A DNA stretch of 57,775 nucleotides from an uncultured Verrucomicrobia subdivision 3 bacterium (GTDB taxonomy: Bacteria > Verrucomicrobiota > Verrucomicrobiia > Limisphaerales > UBA11358), in NCBI GenBank assembly GCA_903827955.1, contig CAIKKJ010000099.1, positions 1 to 57,775 on the forward strand, written 5' to 3'. This document shows, piece by piece, positions 23,122 to 30,151 of the stretch (positions are counted from its first letter, which is position 1; the number at the start of each line of letters is the position of its first letter). The notes below the pieces were generated by a model. It saw only the letters and a list, made by a program, of their open reading frames with translations, ran no database searches and had not been told where the DNA came from. Position numbers and translations under genes: made by a program.

Positions 23122-24528
23122 CTAATCTTTTTCCACGCGGAGTTCCGGCCACTTTTCAAGTCGGCGTAACAGCGCCTGCGGCGACATGCCGAGTTTGGTC
23201 GCCGCGCGGCGGATGCCGCCGTTCGCCTCGCGCAACGTATCGCGGATGAGCCGATATTCTTGCGCGTCGATTGGAGAAAGATTTCGTTCGCCGGGCAATG
23301 GCTCGGCGGCGGTTACTGGTGCAGCCGCAGAAACGGAAGTCGCAACCGGTGTCGGTGAAGAACCACGATTCAGCCAGTTCGCATCCAGCGTGAGCCACTT
23401 CGCGTCGTCGGCAGTTTTCAGCAGGGAACGCTCCAGCACGTTGCGCAGCTCGCGGACGTTGCCGGGAAAATCATGCGCGGAAAGTTTTGCCAGATCTTCC
23501 GGCGTGAGCAGCGGCTTGGTGCGTCCGTATTTTTGCGCAAGTTGGGCAAGCAACAATTCCGCGAGGCCAGGAATTTCTCCGCGCCGACGGCGCAGCGGCG
23601 GCAATTCGATGCTGAACACGTCAAAACGATACAGCAAATCTTCCCGGAAACGCCCCGCCTTCACTTCGTCCATCAAATTTTTATTCGTCGCCGCCACGAA
23701 GCGTCCCGTGAACGGCTGCGCCTCCGTGCTGCCGAGCGCGCGATACTCGCGAGCCTCCAGCAACCGCAGCAGCTTGGCTTGCAACGCCAGCGGCACTTCG
23801 CCGATTTCGTCGAGGAATAGCGTGCCGTTCGCCGCCGCCGCCACGAGGCCGCCGCGTTTTTTGTCCGCGCCGGTGAACGCTCCGCGTTCTGCGCCGAATA
23901 ATTCCGATTCAAACATCTCGCCCGGCAGCGCCGCGCAGTTCACCGCGATGAATGGCGCTTTGCCATCGGGAAAACTCAACTGGTGCAGCACGCGCGCCGC
24001 GAGATCTTTGCCCGCACCGGTTTCGCCCGTGAGCAACACCGTGCTGGCCGCGTGCTTCGCCGCCTGCTTGAGCTGTTGCAACACGTCGCGCATCGCCGCC
24101 GATTCGCCGAACATTTCTGTTGCCGTTGCTGGCGTCGCGCGCGTCTGCATCCGCAGCTTGGCGCGCTCCAGCGCCGCCGCGAGCGCATCCACGGAAATCG
24201 GCTTGGTGAGATATTCGAACAGCCCGTTGCGCGTGAGCGACACCGCCTCGCTCAAATCCGGCGCGCCCGTGATCATCACGATGGGCGCATCGGGGTTGCG
24301 ACGGGAAACCTGGTTGAAAAAATCGTAGCCCTTGCCGTCCGGCAGATGATTGTCCAGCAGGATGAGGTCGAAATTTTTCGCGGCGGAAATTTCTTGCGCG
24401 ACCGCCAGCGTGTGGGCCAGCGTCACTTTTCCGCCCGCCTCGCCAACGACACTCGCCGCCATCGTCGCGAACGACACGTCGTCATCCACGATGAAGCAGG
24501 AGAAATTATTTGCGGATTTGCCGTTCAC
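23122..24528 (-). CDS. Sigma-54-dependent response regulator (NtrC family)
   Basis: The 468-residue protein has a receiver domain (about 10-120, phospho-acceptor Asp in LILLDNHLPDG near residue 61, Lys in YLTKPIS), an AAA+ sigma-54 activation domain (about 140-370) with Walker A GETGAGKD, the GAFTGA loop that contacts sigma-54, and Walker B GTLFLDEIGE, and a C-terminal Fis-type helix-turn-helix (about 425-468: GIRRAATKLGMSPQALLRRL). All residues needed for ATP-driven promoter opening are present. It follows the CHASE2 histidine kinase gene by 33 nt on the same strand, so the two form a two-component pair. Three sigma-54 promoters with a common palindrome nearby are its likely targets. Confidence 0.96.
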   Translation of the reverse strand: MNGKSANNFSCFIVDDDVSFATMAASVVGEAGGKVTLAHTLAVAQEISAAKNFDLILLDNHLPDGKGYDFFNQVSRRNPDAPIVMITGAPDLSEAVSLTRNGLFEYLTKPISVDALAAALERAKLRMQTRATPATATEMFGESAAMRDVLQQLKQAAKHAASTVLLTGETGAGKDLAARVLHQLSFPDGKAPFIAVNCAALPGEMFESELFGAERGAFTGADKKRGGLVAAAANGTLFLDEIGEVPLALQAKLLRLLEAREYRALGSTEAQPFTGRFVAATNKNLMDEVKAGRFREDLLYRFDVFSIELPPLRRRRGEIPGLAELLLAQLAQKYGRTKPLLTPEDLAKLSAHDFPGNVRELRNVLERSLLKTADDAKWLTLDANWLNRGSSPTPVATSVSAAAPVTAAEPLPGERNLSPIDAQEYRLIRDTLREANGGIRRAATKLGMSPQALLRRLEKWPELRVEKD

Positions 24529-24561
24529 AATTTGATGGCGGCAGTGTAGTGAAACCCCGCG

Positions 24562-27258
24562 TCACTTCAAGCTGCGGCTTACGGTGTTCAGCAACTCCGC
24601 CAAGGCAAATGGCTTTTCCAATTGCGCAACGTTCGCAATGTCCGCGCCGGATTCGCCGCTCGCGAGAATCATCGGCAGGCCGGGCTTCAGCTTCCGGATT
24701 TCTGCGATGGCTTGCGGGCCGGTCAGCACAGGCATGGAGTTGTCCGTGATGAGCAGACGCACTTCGTCCGCGTGCTGCTTGAAAAGCGTGACCGCTTCCG
24801 CGCCGTTCGCCGCCGTGATCACACGGTAGCCAAACTCCGTTAGCTCCGCCGCGACGAGTTCGCACAATGCCTGTTCGTCGTCTGCGAGCAGAATTAATTC
24901 GCCATGGCCGCGCGGCAACGCATCTTCCATTTTTTCCGCAGCCGCCGCGGCGAACTCCGGCGCGCACGGGATGAATACTTCAAACGTCGTGCCGTGGCCG
25001 ACCTCGCTCTCCACGCGCAGAAATCCGCCGTGGCTTTTCAGGATGCGCACGACCGTAGCCAGCCCGATGCCTGTGCCTTTGCCTTCGCCCTTCGTCGTAA
25101 AAAACGGCTCAAAAATTTTTGCCTGCACTTCCGGCGGCATGCCTGTGCCCGTGTCGGACACGGCGAGCGAAATAAACTTGCCCGGCTGGCCGTCGGGGAT
25201 TTCCTTCGCCTCCGCTTCTGCCAGCGTGACGTTATCGGCCACGAAGGAAAGCTTGCCGCCGTCCGGCATCGCGTCGCGGGCGTTCACGCAGAGGTTTAAC
25301 AACACCTGATGTAATTGCGTGAGGTTGCCCTGCACCGGCCAAAGATCACGTGGGATGAACGTCTCCACCGCGATGCTCTTGGGAAAAGTTTCGCGCACCA
25401 TCTTCTCCAGTTCCTTCACCAGCGGACCGAGTTCGAGCCGCTCGAATTCGCCGCCACGCCCGCGCGCGAACAGCAACACCTGCCGCACCATGTCCGCGCC
25501 GCGATTCGCGCTGGTCTCGATCAGTGAAAGCAATTTGCGGTCGTCCTCGCTGACGGTCTTGCGCCGCAGCAACTGTGCGCCGAGCAGCACGGGCGAGAGC
25601 GCGTTGTTCAAGTCGTGCGCCATGCCGCCGGCGAGCGTGCCGATGGTGTTCATGCGCTGCGTGCGGAGAAATTGTTGCTCCAACAATTTCTTTTCCGTGA
25701 TATCGCTGTTGATGAGCAGCAGCCCGCTCGGCTGGCTAACGTCATCGCGGATCAGCGTCCAGCGGCTGTCCACGGTGATGACTTGTCCGGCGCTGGTTTG
25801 CAATTGAAGCTCGCCGTTCCACTCGCCTTCCTTCAAGGCGATGTCGCGCGCCTTGTCAGCATCAGCGGCGGCGGGCAAAAATATTTCGGCGGCAGACTCG
25901 GGCTTAATTTCGGAAAATTTCCAACCATAAAGTTTTTCCGCGCTCGGATTGGCATAGATGATTTTGCCGTTCAAGTCCTGCACGAGAATCGCGTCGTGCG
26001 CTTTATCGAGCAGCGCGGCCTGCTCGCGGATTTTGGCGTCGGCGATGCGTTTAGCGGCTTCCAATTTGCGGCGAGTGAAAAACCATTCCTGAAACTGCCA
26101 CAGCCACGAGCCGAAGAGTGCCGCGGGAATCTGGACGGCGCTGACGATGAGCCATGGAAACCATATTCCCCTAGCAAAACCTGCGAGCGAAAGTATTGGA
26201 ATCAAACTAGCACCAGTGATTGCGAGAATGGTCGCGGGCACGGGGCGGAACCAGAGCAGTCCGCTGCCAAAAATCAGTGCGGTCAGCAATAGGATAAAAT
26301 TTTCCATCCCGTTACCCATTCGTTGTAGCGCATCTTGTCGCAGCAAATTCAACAATTGGGTGGCGTGGACTTCGACCCCGGGAATAAAAAATTCCTTGCT
26401 GCTCCACGCGCCGCGAAAGGGGCTGCGGAATTCATCACGCTGCGCATTTGGCAAACCTTCAATGGGCCGCCCGCCGATGAAAACAATCTTGTCGCGGAAA
26501 AATCCTGAAGGCAGCGCGCCTGGATCCAAGGCTTCGTAATAACTCACCTGCGGAATCGTCAGCGCCGGACCATAGTAGCGAATCCAAAGATTGCCGTTGA
26601 TGACGGTATTTGTTGCGCCAATGAGTCTTGCGGCGGCGAGGCTCAAGCTGGGAATCTGCTCGTTGCCGAATGGCGGCAAGTGGTGACGGACCACAAAATC
26701 ATCATCAATCCAAAGCGAGTCGACTCCCCAGCCGGCCGTCGCGCGGGTAAAACTTTCCTCCGGCAGAATCAGCATTGTGGACCGAGTCCGACTTTCGGTG
26801 CTGGAAGTTTCATGGGTGTTTTTATTGTTGTGGCCAGCCGCCAGGATGACACGACCATTTTCTTGAATGGCTGTCGCGAGGGCTACGTCAGCCAAATGGC
26901 TTTCGCTTGGCGTATCGAAGAGGATGTCAAAAACCACGGCGCGTGCGCCATCAGCGGTGAGCCGCTCGACCAATTTTGCATGCAGATCTCGCGGCCACCG
27001 GTTGGCGGGATCTTGATGCTCGTGAAAAAATGAGGCGATATCGAGATAGACGATGACTACCCGCGGATCGTCGAAGGTTTTTTGGTTGAGCGCGGCGAGC
27101 GAATGAAGCGAATCGTAGCTGTCGTTGGTAAAACGATTTTTCAAGGCAATGCCAAGCAACGCCACGCCTGCCGCGAGCACAAGCGCGGCAAATACGCGGG
27201 GCTTGGTTGCCTGCGGAAAAGCCATGTGCCGTTGAGCATATTTAGGGAGCGTGCGCAT
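24562..27258 (-). CDS. CHASE2-PAS hybrid histidine kinase with C-terminal receiver
   Basis: The 898-residue protein has an N-terminal membrane anchor (about 22-40), a periplasmic CHASE2 sensor domain (about 45-305, with DPRVVIVYLDIASFF and GARAVVFDILFDTP), three membrane helices (about 315-395), a PAS domain (about 415-530), a HisKA domain with the phosphorylated His in GGMAHDLNNALSP (about residue 548), a HATPase domain (DTGTGMPP, GKGTGIGLATVV, about 640-770) and a receiver domain (about 785-898, Asp in LLITDNSMP). It should sense a periplasmic or envelope signal and pass phosphate to the adjacent NtrC-type regulator. FecR and CHASE2 proteins are often encoded together in bacteria, matching the FecR domain of the 17552-21046 product. 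An ATG at 27225 is an alternative start. Confidence 0.93.
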   Translation of the reverse strand: MRTLPKYAQRHMAFPQATKPRVFAALVLAAGVALLGIALKNRFTNDSYDSLHSLAALNQKTFDDPRVVIVYLDIASFFHEHQDPANRWPRDLHAKLVERLTADGARAVVFDILFDTPSESHLADVALATAIQENGRVILAAGHNNKNTHETSSTESRTRSTMLILPEESFTRATAGWGVDSLWIDDDFVVRHHLPPFGNEQIPSLSLAAARLIGATNTVINGNLWIRYYGPALTIPQVSYYEALDPGALPSGFFRDKIVFIGGRPIEGLPNAQRDEFRSPFRGAWSSKEFFIPGVEVHATQLLNLLRQDALQRMGNGMENFILLLTALIFGSGLLWFRPVPATILAITGASLIPILSLAGFARGIWFPWLIVSAVQIPAALFGSWLWQFQEWFFTRRKLEAAKRIADAKIREQAALLDKAHDAILVQDLNGKIIYANPSAEKLYGWKFSEIKPESAAEIFLPAAADADKARDIALKEGEWNGELQLQTSAGQVITVDSRWTLIRDDVSQPSGLLLINSDITEKKLLEQQFLRTQRMNTIGTLAGGMAHDLNNALSPVLLGAQLLRRKTVSEDDRKLLSLIETSANRGADMVRQVLLFARGRGGEFERLELGPLVKELEKMVRETFPKSIAVETFIPRDLWPVQGNLTQLHQVLLNLCVNARDAMPDGGKLSFVADNVTLAEAEAKEIPDGQPGKFISLAVSDTGTGMPPEVQAKIFEPFFTTKGEGKGTGIGLATVVRILKSHGGFLRVESEVGHGTTFEVFIPCAPEFAAAAAEKMEDALPRGHGELILLADDEQALCELVAAELTEFGYRVITAANGAEAVTLFKQHADEVRLLITDNSMPVLTGPQAIAEIRKLKPGLPMILASGESGADIANVAQLEKPFALAELLNTVSRSLK

Positions 27259-27280
27259 GGCGAGTTTTCAGTGCGGCAGA

Positions 27281-27312
27281 AAAAGTCCGCCCGCCATTGA
27301 AATGGCGGGCGG
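27281..27312 (-). terminator. Rho-independent terminator after the secreted-protein operon
   Basis: CCGCCCGCCATT - GA - AATGGCGGGCGG is a perfect 12-bp stem. On the minus strand it is followed by ACTTTTTC. It lies between the last small secreted protein gene (ends 27339) and the kinase gene (starts 27258), so it should separate the sigma-54-driven operon from kinase/regulator expression. Confidence 0.85.
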
Positions 27313-27338
27313 GCGTAGATTTTTGGTCTGACTTTACT

Positions 27339-27728
27339 TCACAATTGAAACGGAGTCGTCGGCACGGTGATGCTGCCGCCGGAACTGCTGACGATGACGA
27401 CATAAACCGGGTCATACGACTGGTAAGGCATCACGGTTCCGCCGTAGCGACTGCCGCCACCGTTCTGCACTTCACCGATGAGCGAGCCGTCCGGGCGACA
27501 GGCGAACAGGCGCGCGGTTGGGTCGGAACTGGCGGCCTTGATCAACATTTCACCGCCGGAGTTGATGAAGCATTTGCTGACTTTGATGGAATCAACTTTC
27601 ACTCCGCCACCGCCGCCACTGCCGGAGCCGCCAGAGGCGAAGGCGGGGATGGCGACGCAACCGATGATGAGTGCGAGGAATGCCACGGCGAGAGTTTTCA
27701 GGAACGGGTTTTGGATTTTGGTTTTCAT
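27339..27728 (-). CDS. Small secreted Gly-rich protein
   Basis: ATG 27728 gives 129 residues. A signal peptide (about 1-31, with LAVAFLALIIGCVAIPAFAS) precedes a short Gly/Ser stretch (GGSGSGGGGGVKVDSI) and a mature domain of about 80 residues with two Cys (KCFINS, LFACRPDG). I do not recognise a family. The GGGGVK stretch is shared with the 29281-29793 product, and both have a signal peptide, which suggests the proteins of this group are related in function. It is the last gene before a strong terminator and probably belongs to the sigma-54 unit that begins at 29793. Two hairpins (27756-27815) separate it from the preceding gene. Confidence 0.75.
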   Translation of the reverse strand: MKTKIQNPFLKTLAVAFLALIIGCVAIPAFASGGSGSGGGGGVKVDSIKVSKCFINSGGEMLIKAASSDPTARLFACRPDGSLIGEVQNGGGSRYGGTVMPYQSYDPVYVVIVSSSGGSITVPTTPFQL

Positions 27729-27755
27729 AGTTTTTACGGGTGTGGTTTTGGTGTT

Positions 27756-27815
27756 CAGGTTCCGACGCCGGCACACGATTCACAGCGCCGGAACCTGTTT
27801 TCCCACGCGGGAAAA
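27756..27815 (-). other. Two tandem hairpins between secreted protein genes
   Basis: CAGGTTCCGACGC (27756-27768) pairs with GCGCCGGAACCTG (27785-27797), 12 of 13 bases, and TTTTCCC - ACGC - GGGAAAA (27798-27815) is a second perfect stem. On the minus strand they lie between the 321-residue protein gene and the small Gly-rich protein gene. No clean T-run follows, so partial termination, mRNA stabilisation or processing seems likelier than full termination. Confidence 0.45.
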
Positions 27816-27818
27816 ATT

Positions 27819-28784
27819 TTATTGTTGCTGCAACCGGTAATAGCGCGATGGACGATTGGTGGAATTGTCATCCGTGAAATGCGCGTCGGGACGGTTGGTG
27901 CTGATGGTGGCCACGTTCGTCCAATGGATCATATCTTCGCTGGCCTGCACGACATAGTTGGTTCCCGGCTCGACGGTGAAGTCAGCGGTGTGCCGTCCGT
28001 CGGCCTCGCGATGAACGCCTTGGCCGCGGGCGTGACGGACAGTGTGGGCGGCAGACATGAAATTGCCGATGAGGTTGCCAGAACGTCCGTTGTTGTCGGC
28101 GAAAACCTGAAGCGAAGTCATTACGCTGTCGTTTTCATCGGGACCGGCATTGTCGTCATCGGAAAGACGGTCGCCAGGGCGCAGACGTTTGGGGCGATCA
28201 TCCACGTTTGTGCCGGACATGACGACGGGGTTGTTGGTCATCAAGTCGTCGAGCGTGACGAGGCGGTTGGTGCGAACGGTGATGCGCTGCACCCAAAATG
28301 TGTTGGTGCGGTCGTTGTTGCGGACTTCGCGATGACGGCCACGACCTTCGGGATTCGCCACTGTCGGCGGCGTGGTGACAATGGTCACGATCGGCGCGGG
28401 AAACTGACGGCCAGTGCCGACGTAAGATCCGTTATTCATCCAGGTGTAAAGCACACCGTTGGTCGGGAATGCCGGGAGAATCGCGCCGAAATGCTCGATG
28501 GTGTTGGGCGGTGTGACCGTGTTCGTGTGCGCGGTGTAGTGGACGCGCGTGTGGCCGCCGATGTCGGTGACTTCCGGTGTGCCGTAGTGCGGATTGTAAT
28601 TCCAGGTGCCGTAAAGCTGCGAGGGCACCGTGTTGGAAATGATCAACTCGAACTCGTTGCACGTTTGGCCGGTGTCGTTGTTCAAATCGAAATTGCTCAA
28701 CGCACCGACGACGGAGACGGCGGATGCGGTGGCCACGGTCAATGCAGCCAGGCCAAGTGCGGCAAAATAAATTTTTGTTCTCAT
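27819..28784 (-). CDS. Secreted protein with the C-terminal W-T/YYR motif
   Basis: The 321-residue protein has a signal peptide (about 1-22, ending ATASA) and no enzyme motif I recognise. The N-terminal two thirds are beta-rich, with many Asn/Thr and several His/Arg-rich stretches (RGRHREVRNNDRTN, RPKRLRPGDRLSDDD). The last ~60 residues hold the motif YVVQASEDMIHWTNVATIST ending RYYRLQQQ, also seen in other secreted proteins of this window. The gene starts 23 nt after the stop of the 134-residue protein gene, in the same direction, so it is likely part of the same transcript. It would be a surface or periplasmic component with unknown role. Confidence 0.78.
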   Translation of the reverse strand: MRTKIYFAALGLAALTVATASAVSVVGALSNFDLNNDTGQTCNEFELIISNTVPSQLYGTWNYNPHYGTPEVTDIGGHTRVHYTAHTNTVTPPNTIEHFGAILPAFPTNGVLYTWMNNGSYVGTGRQFPAPIVTIVTTPPTVANPEGRGRHREVRNNDRTNTFWVQRITVRTNRLVTLDDLMTNNPVVMSGTNVDDRPKRLRPGDRLSDDDNAGPDENDSVMTSLQVFADNNGRSGNLIGNFMSAAHTVRHARGQGVHREADGRHTADFTVEPGTNYVVQASEDMIHWTNVATISTNRPDAHFTDDNSTNRPSRYYRLQQQ

Positions 28785-28806
28785 GGTAGCCGATGGGTTT
28801 TATGGT

Positions 28807-29211
28807 TCAGAATTTTCCGGCGAGAATGATTGCACCCGTGTCGGTAACGATGCCAACGAGCGTTCCGGTTTGGATTGCGGGAACTGTCTGGCCAGTTTTG
28901 CTTTTGAGGGATAGCTGGGCCGTGCCGAGCGTGGTCACTGCCATGGTGCCAACCACCGCATCATTTACCGTGACGGCGAGGATGGCACCGGCGAGTTTTT
29001 TGGAAACCTGTGCTTCGACTTCAAATTCCTGTTCCTTGGCGCTGAGTTTTAATTTGGCGGTGCCTTTGGCGGTGGGAAATTCCGGTGCGTGCACCAGGTT
29101 GATTTTTACTTCAATGGCCGGGTTGCCGTTTTTTGCGCGAGCGGCTGGCGTCACAAACGTCAGTGTTAGAATTGCCGCCAAAGCGAGCAGGAGAGCGGAT
29201 TTAATTTTCAT
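28807..29211 (-). CDS. Small secreted protein with C-terminal TGAIILAG motif
   Basis: The 134-residue protein has a signal peptide (about 1-26: MKIKSALLLALAAILTLTFV, ending ARA) and a single beta-rich domain (about 30-134: IEVKINLVHAPEFPTAKGTA, KLKLSAKEQEFEVEAQVSKK). It ends GIVTDTGAIILAGKF. The N-terminus (MKIKS) and the C-terminal VTDxTGxIIxAG motif are like those of the 170-residue protein encoded upstream, so the two may be distant paralogues. I do not recognise a family. It lies between genes for other secreted proteins in what looks like one operon, after a hairpin at 29233-29262. Confidence 0.78.
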   Translation of the reverse strand: MKIKSALLLALAAILTLTFVTPAARAKNGNPAIEVKINLVHAPEFPTAKGTAKLKLSAKEQEFEVEAQVSKKLAGAILAVTVNDAVVGTMAVTTLGTAQLSLKSKTGQTVPAIQTGTLVGIVTDTGAIILAGKF

Positions 29212-29232
29212 GATCTGGTAGTTTAAATTTTA

Positions 29233-29262
29233 GGTGGCGGCCGGTCATCGTCGACCGCCACC
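29233..29262 (-). other. Intercistronic hairpin (possible attenuator)
   Basis: GGTGGCGG and CCGCCACC form a perfect 8-bp stem around a 14-nt loop, in the 69-nt gap between the first and second secreted protein genes. A-T-rich but not T-only sequence follows on the minus strand. It could reduce read-through or protect the upstream mRNA end, so the first gene may be expressed more highly than the rest. Confidence 0.45.
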
Positions 29263-29280
29263 GTTTTCATCGCCTCAATT

Positions 29281-29793
29281 TCAGTTGCCAGCAAAGATGA
29301 TCGTGCCGGTCGCATCCGTCACCGTCACCCCAGCCACACCTGTGCCGAGGTAGATGAAGTAGTGCTGCGAGCTGCTGCACGCGCCGCCGGACACAATCAT
29401 CGGGGCAGTGATGTAGGGATAAACCACCCCACCGGCGGTGCCAACGGCGTTGACGTAGAGCACCGTGCCGTCCGGAACATTGAGCGAGCTGACATTCACA
29501 TTCACCACGAGGTCGAGCAACGTCGGGTAATACGGCAAAATATTGTAGTCACCCGTGCAAGAACCGCTGGCGCTGGACGAGAAAGTCAGCGTGCCGCTGG
29601 AGACTGCTGGCAGAGCCGGCGTCGGTGCCGGCGTGGGGCTTTTCACACCACCACCGCCGCTTTTCACACCGCTTTTGCTGGTGCCGGGAATTGGGTCGGT
29701 AGCGCCAGCTTTGGCCAGCACGGATTGTTCAGTGATGAAGCCGCACGCGAGGGTGACAGCGATGAGGGCGAGGAGGTTTGATTTGATTTTCAT
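29281..29793 (-). CDS. Small secreted Ser/Gly/Pro-rich protein, first gene of a sigma-54 operon
   Basis: The 170-residue protein has a signal peptide (about 1-27, MKIKSNLLALIAVTLACGF, ending VLA), a low-complexity linker (about 30-65: SGVKSGGGGVKSPTPAPTPA) and a beta-rich C-terminal domain (about 66-170) with two Cys in GSCTGDY and GACSSSQ. It ends VTDATGTIIFAGN, which resembles the end of the next protein (VTDTGAIILAGKF). No known family is recognised. Its promoter is the best sigma-54 match in the window (29875-29890), about 70 nt upstream of the expected leader start, with two candidate activator sites behind it. A structural or secreted surface role is likely. Confidence 0.8.
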   Translation of the reverse strand: MKIKSNLLALIAVTLACGFITEQSVLAKAGATDPIPGTSKSGVKSGGGGVKSPTPAPTPALPAVSSGTLTFSSSASGSCTGDYNILPYYPTLLDLVVNVNVSSLNVPDGTVLYVNAVGTAGGVVYPYITAPMIVSGGACSSSQHYFIYLGTGVAGVTVTDATGTIIFAGN

Positions 29794-29874
29794 AATTTTG
29801 ATTTGTTGTCGTTGTTTTTTTTGCGAACACAGTCCGCTTGAGTGCGGAACGATTCGTTGCTGTGACCTCCTTTA

Positions 29875-29890
29875 GCAACGGTCGTGCCAG
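29875..29890 (-). promoter_or_regulatory. Near-perfect sigma-54 promoter of the secreted-protein operon
   Basis: On the minus strand CTGGCACG-ACCG-TTGCT fits the RpoN consensus TGGCACG-N4-TTGCW at every defined position, with GG and GC 10 bases apart. Transcription should start near 29863, about 70 nt before the ATG at 29793. The leader contains a small hairpin with TCCGC/GCGGA arms (29833-29848). Confidence 0.88.
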
Positions 29891-29960
29891 CGGAAGGGGA
29901 TGATGAAAACACCCGTTTTTACAGGGGAAAAGTGGCGGGAAGAATTTTTTCTGCGGAGTT

Positions 29961-29978
29961 TGTTCCGCTTCCGAAAGT
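29961..29978. promoter_or_regulatory. Degenerate enhancer half-palindrome
   Basis: TGTTCCG - CTTC - CGAAAGT keeps one full arm of the TGTTCCG-N4-CGGAACA core and part of the other. The centre is about 94 bp upstream of the -12 element of the 29875-29890 promoter and 30 bp (about three helical turns) from the perfect site at 29987-30012. NtrC-type activators often bind two such sites with that spacing. Confidence 0.5.
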
Positions 29979-29986
29979 CAAAAAAC

Positions 29987-30012
29987 AAACCGTTCCGCGA
30001 GCGGAACGGTTT
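29987..30012. promoter_or_regulatory. Strong enhancer-type palindrome upstream of the secreted-protein operon
   Basis: AAACCGTTCCG - CGAG - CGGAACGGTTT is a perfect 11-bp inverted repeat with a 4-bp spacer. It shares GTTCCG-N4-CGGAAC with the sites at 21158 and 23102. Its centre is about 124 bp upstream of the -12 element. The gap 29794-30151 (358 bp) contains no gene; it holds this site, the degenerate site, the sigma-54 promoter and a GC-rich hairpin. Confidence 0.72.
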
Positions 30013-30071
30013 CTCGTCCCCGAATCGCAAATGGCGCGGGCGATGAGGCCGCTTTGAAGAAATTAATGCGC

Positions 30072-30115
30072 GGGTCGGCGCGCCCGGAACAGTGCGGCGC
30101 GCGGCGCGGCGACCC
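30072..30115 (-). terminator. GC-rich hairpin after the GH3 gene (possible terminator)
   Basis: GGGTCG...CGACCC with inner GCGCGC...GCGCGC can fold into an imperfect GC-rich stem, about 40 nt downstream of the stop of the minus-strand GH3 gene. The sequence after it on that strand (GCGCATTAATTTCTTC) has few T in a row, so termination is uncertain. Confidence 0.4.
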
Positions 30116-30151
30116 AATCCTAGTTATCTCCAAGCTACCGCACCGTGCGGC

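Noticed and set aside
23186-24328. A 380-codon plus-strand frame under the response regulator
   Set aside because: It is Ser/Arg-rich antisense of the AAA+ domain with no motif, while the minus-strand product has all sigma-54 activator motifs.
27297-28829. Long open frame (510 codons) on the plus strand across the secreted protein genes
   Set aside because: It lies opposite three genes with signal peptides and normal start positions, and its translation is Gly/Val/Arg-rich without any motif, as expected for antisense of GC-rich coding sequence.
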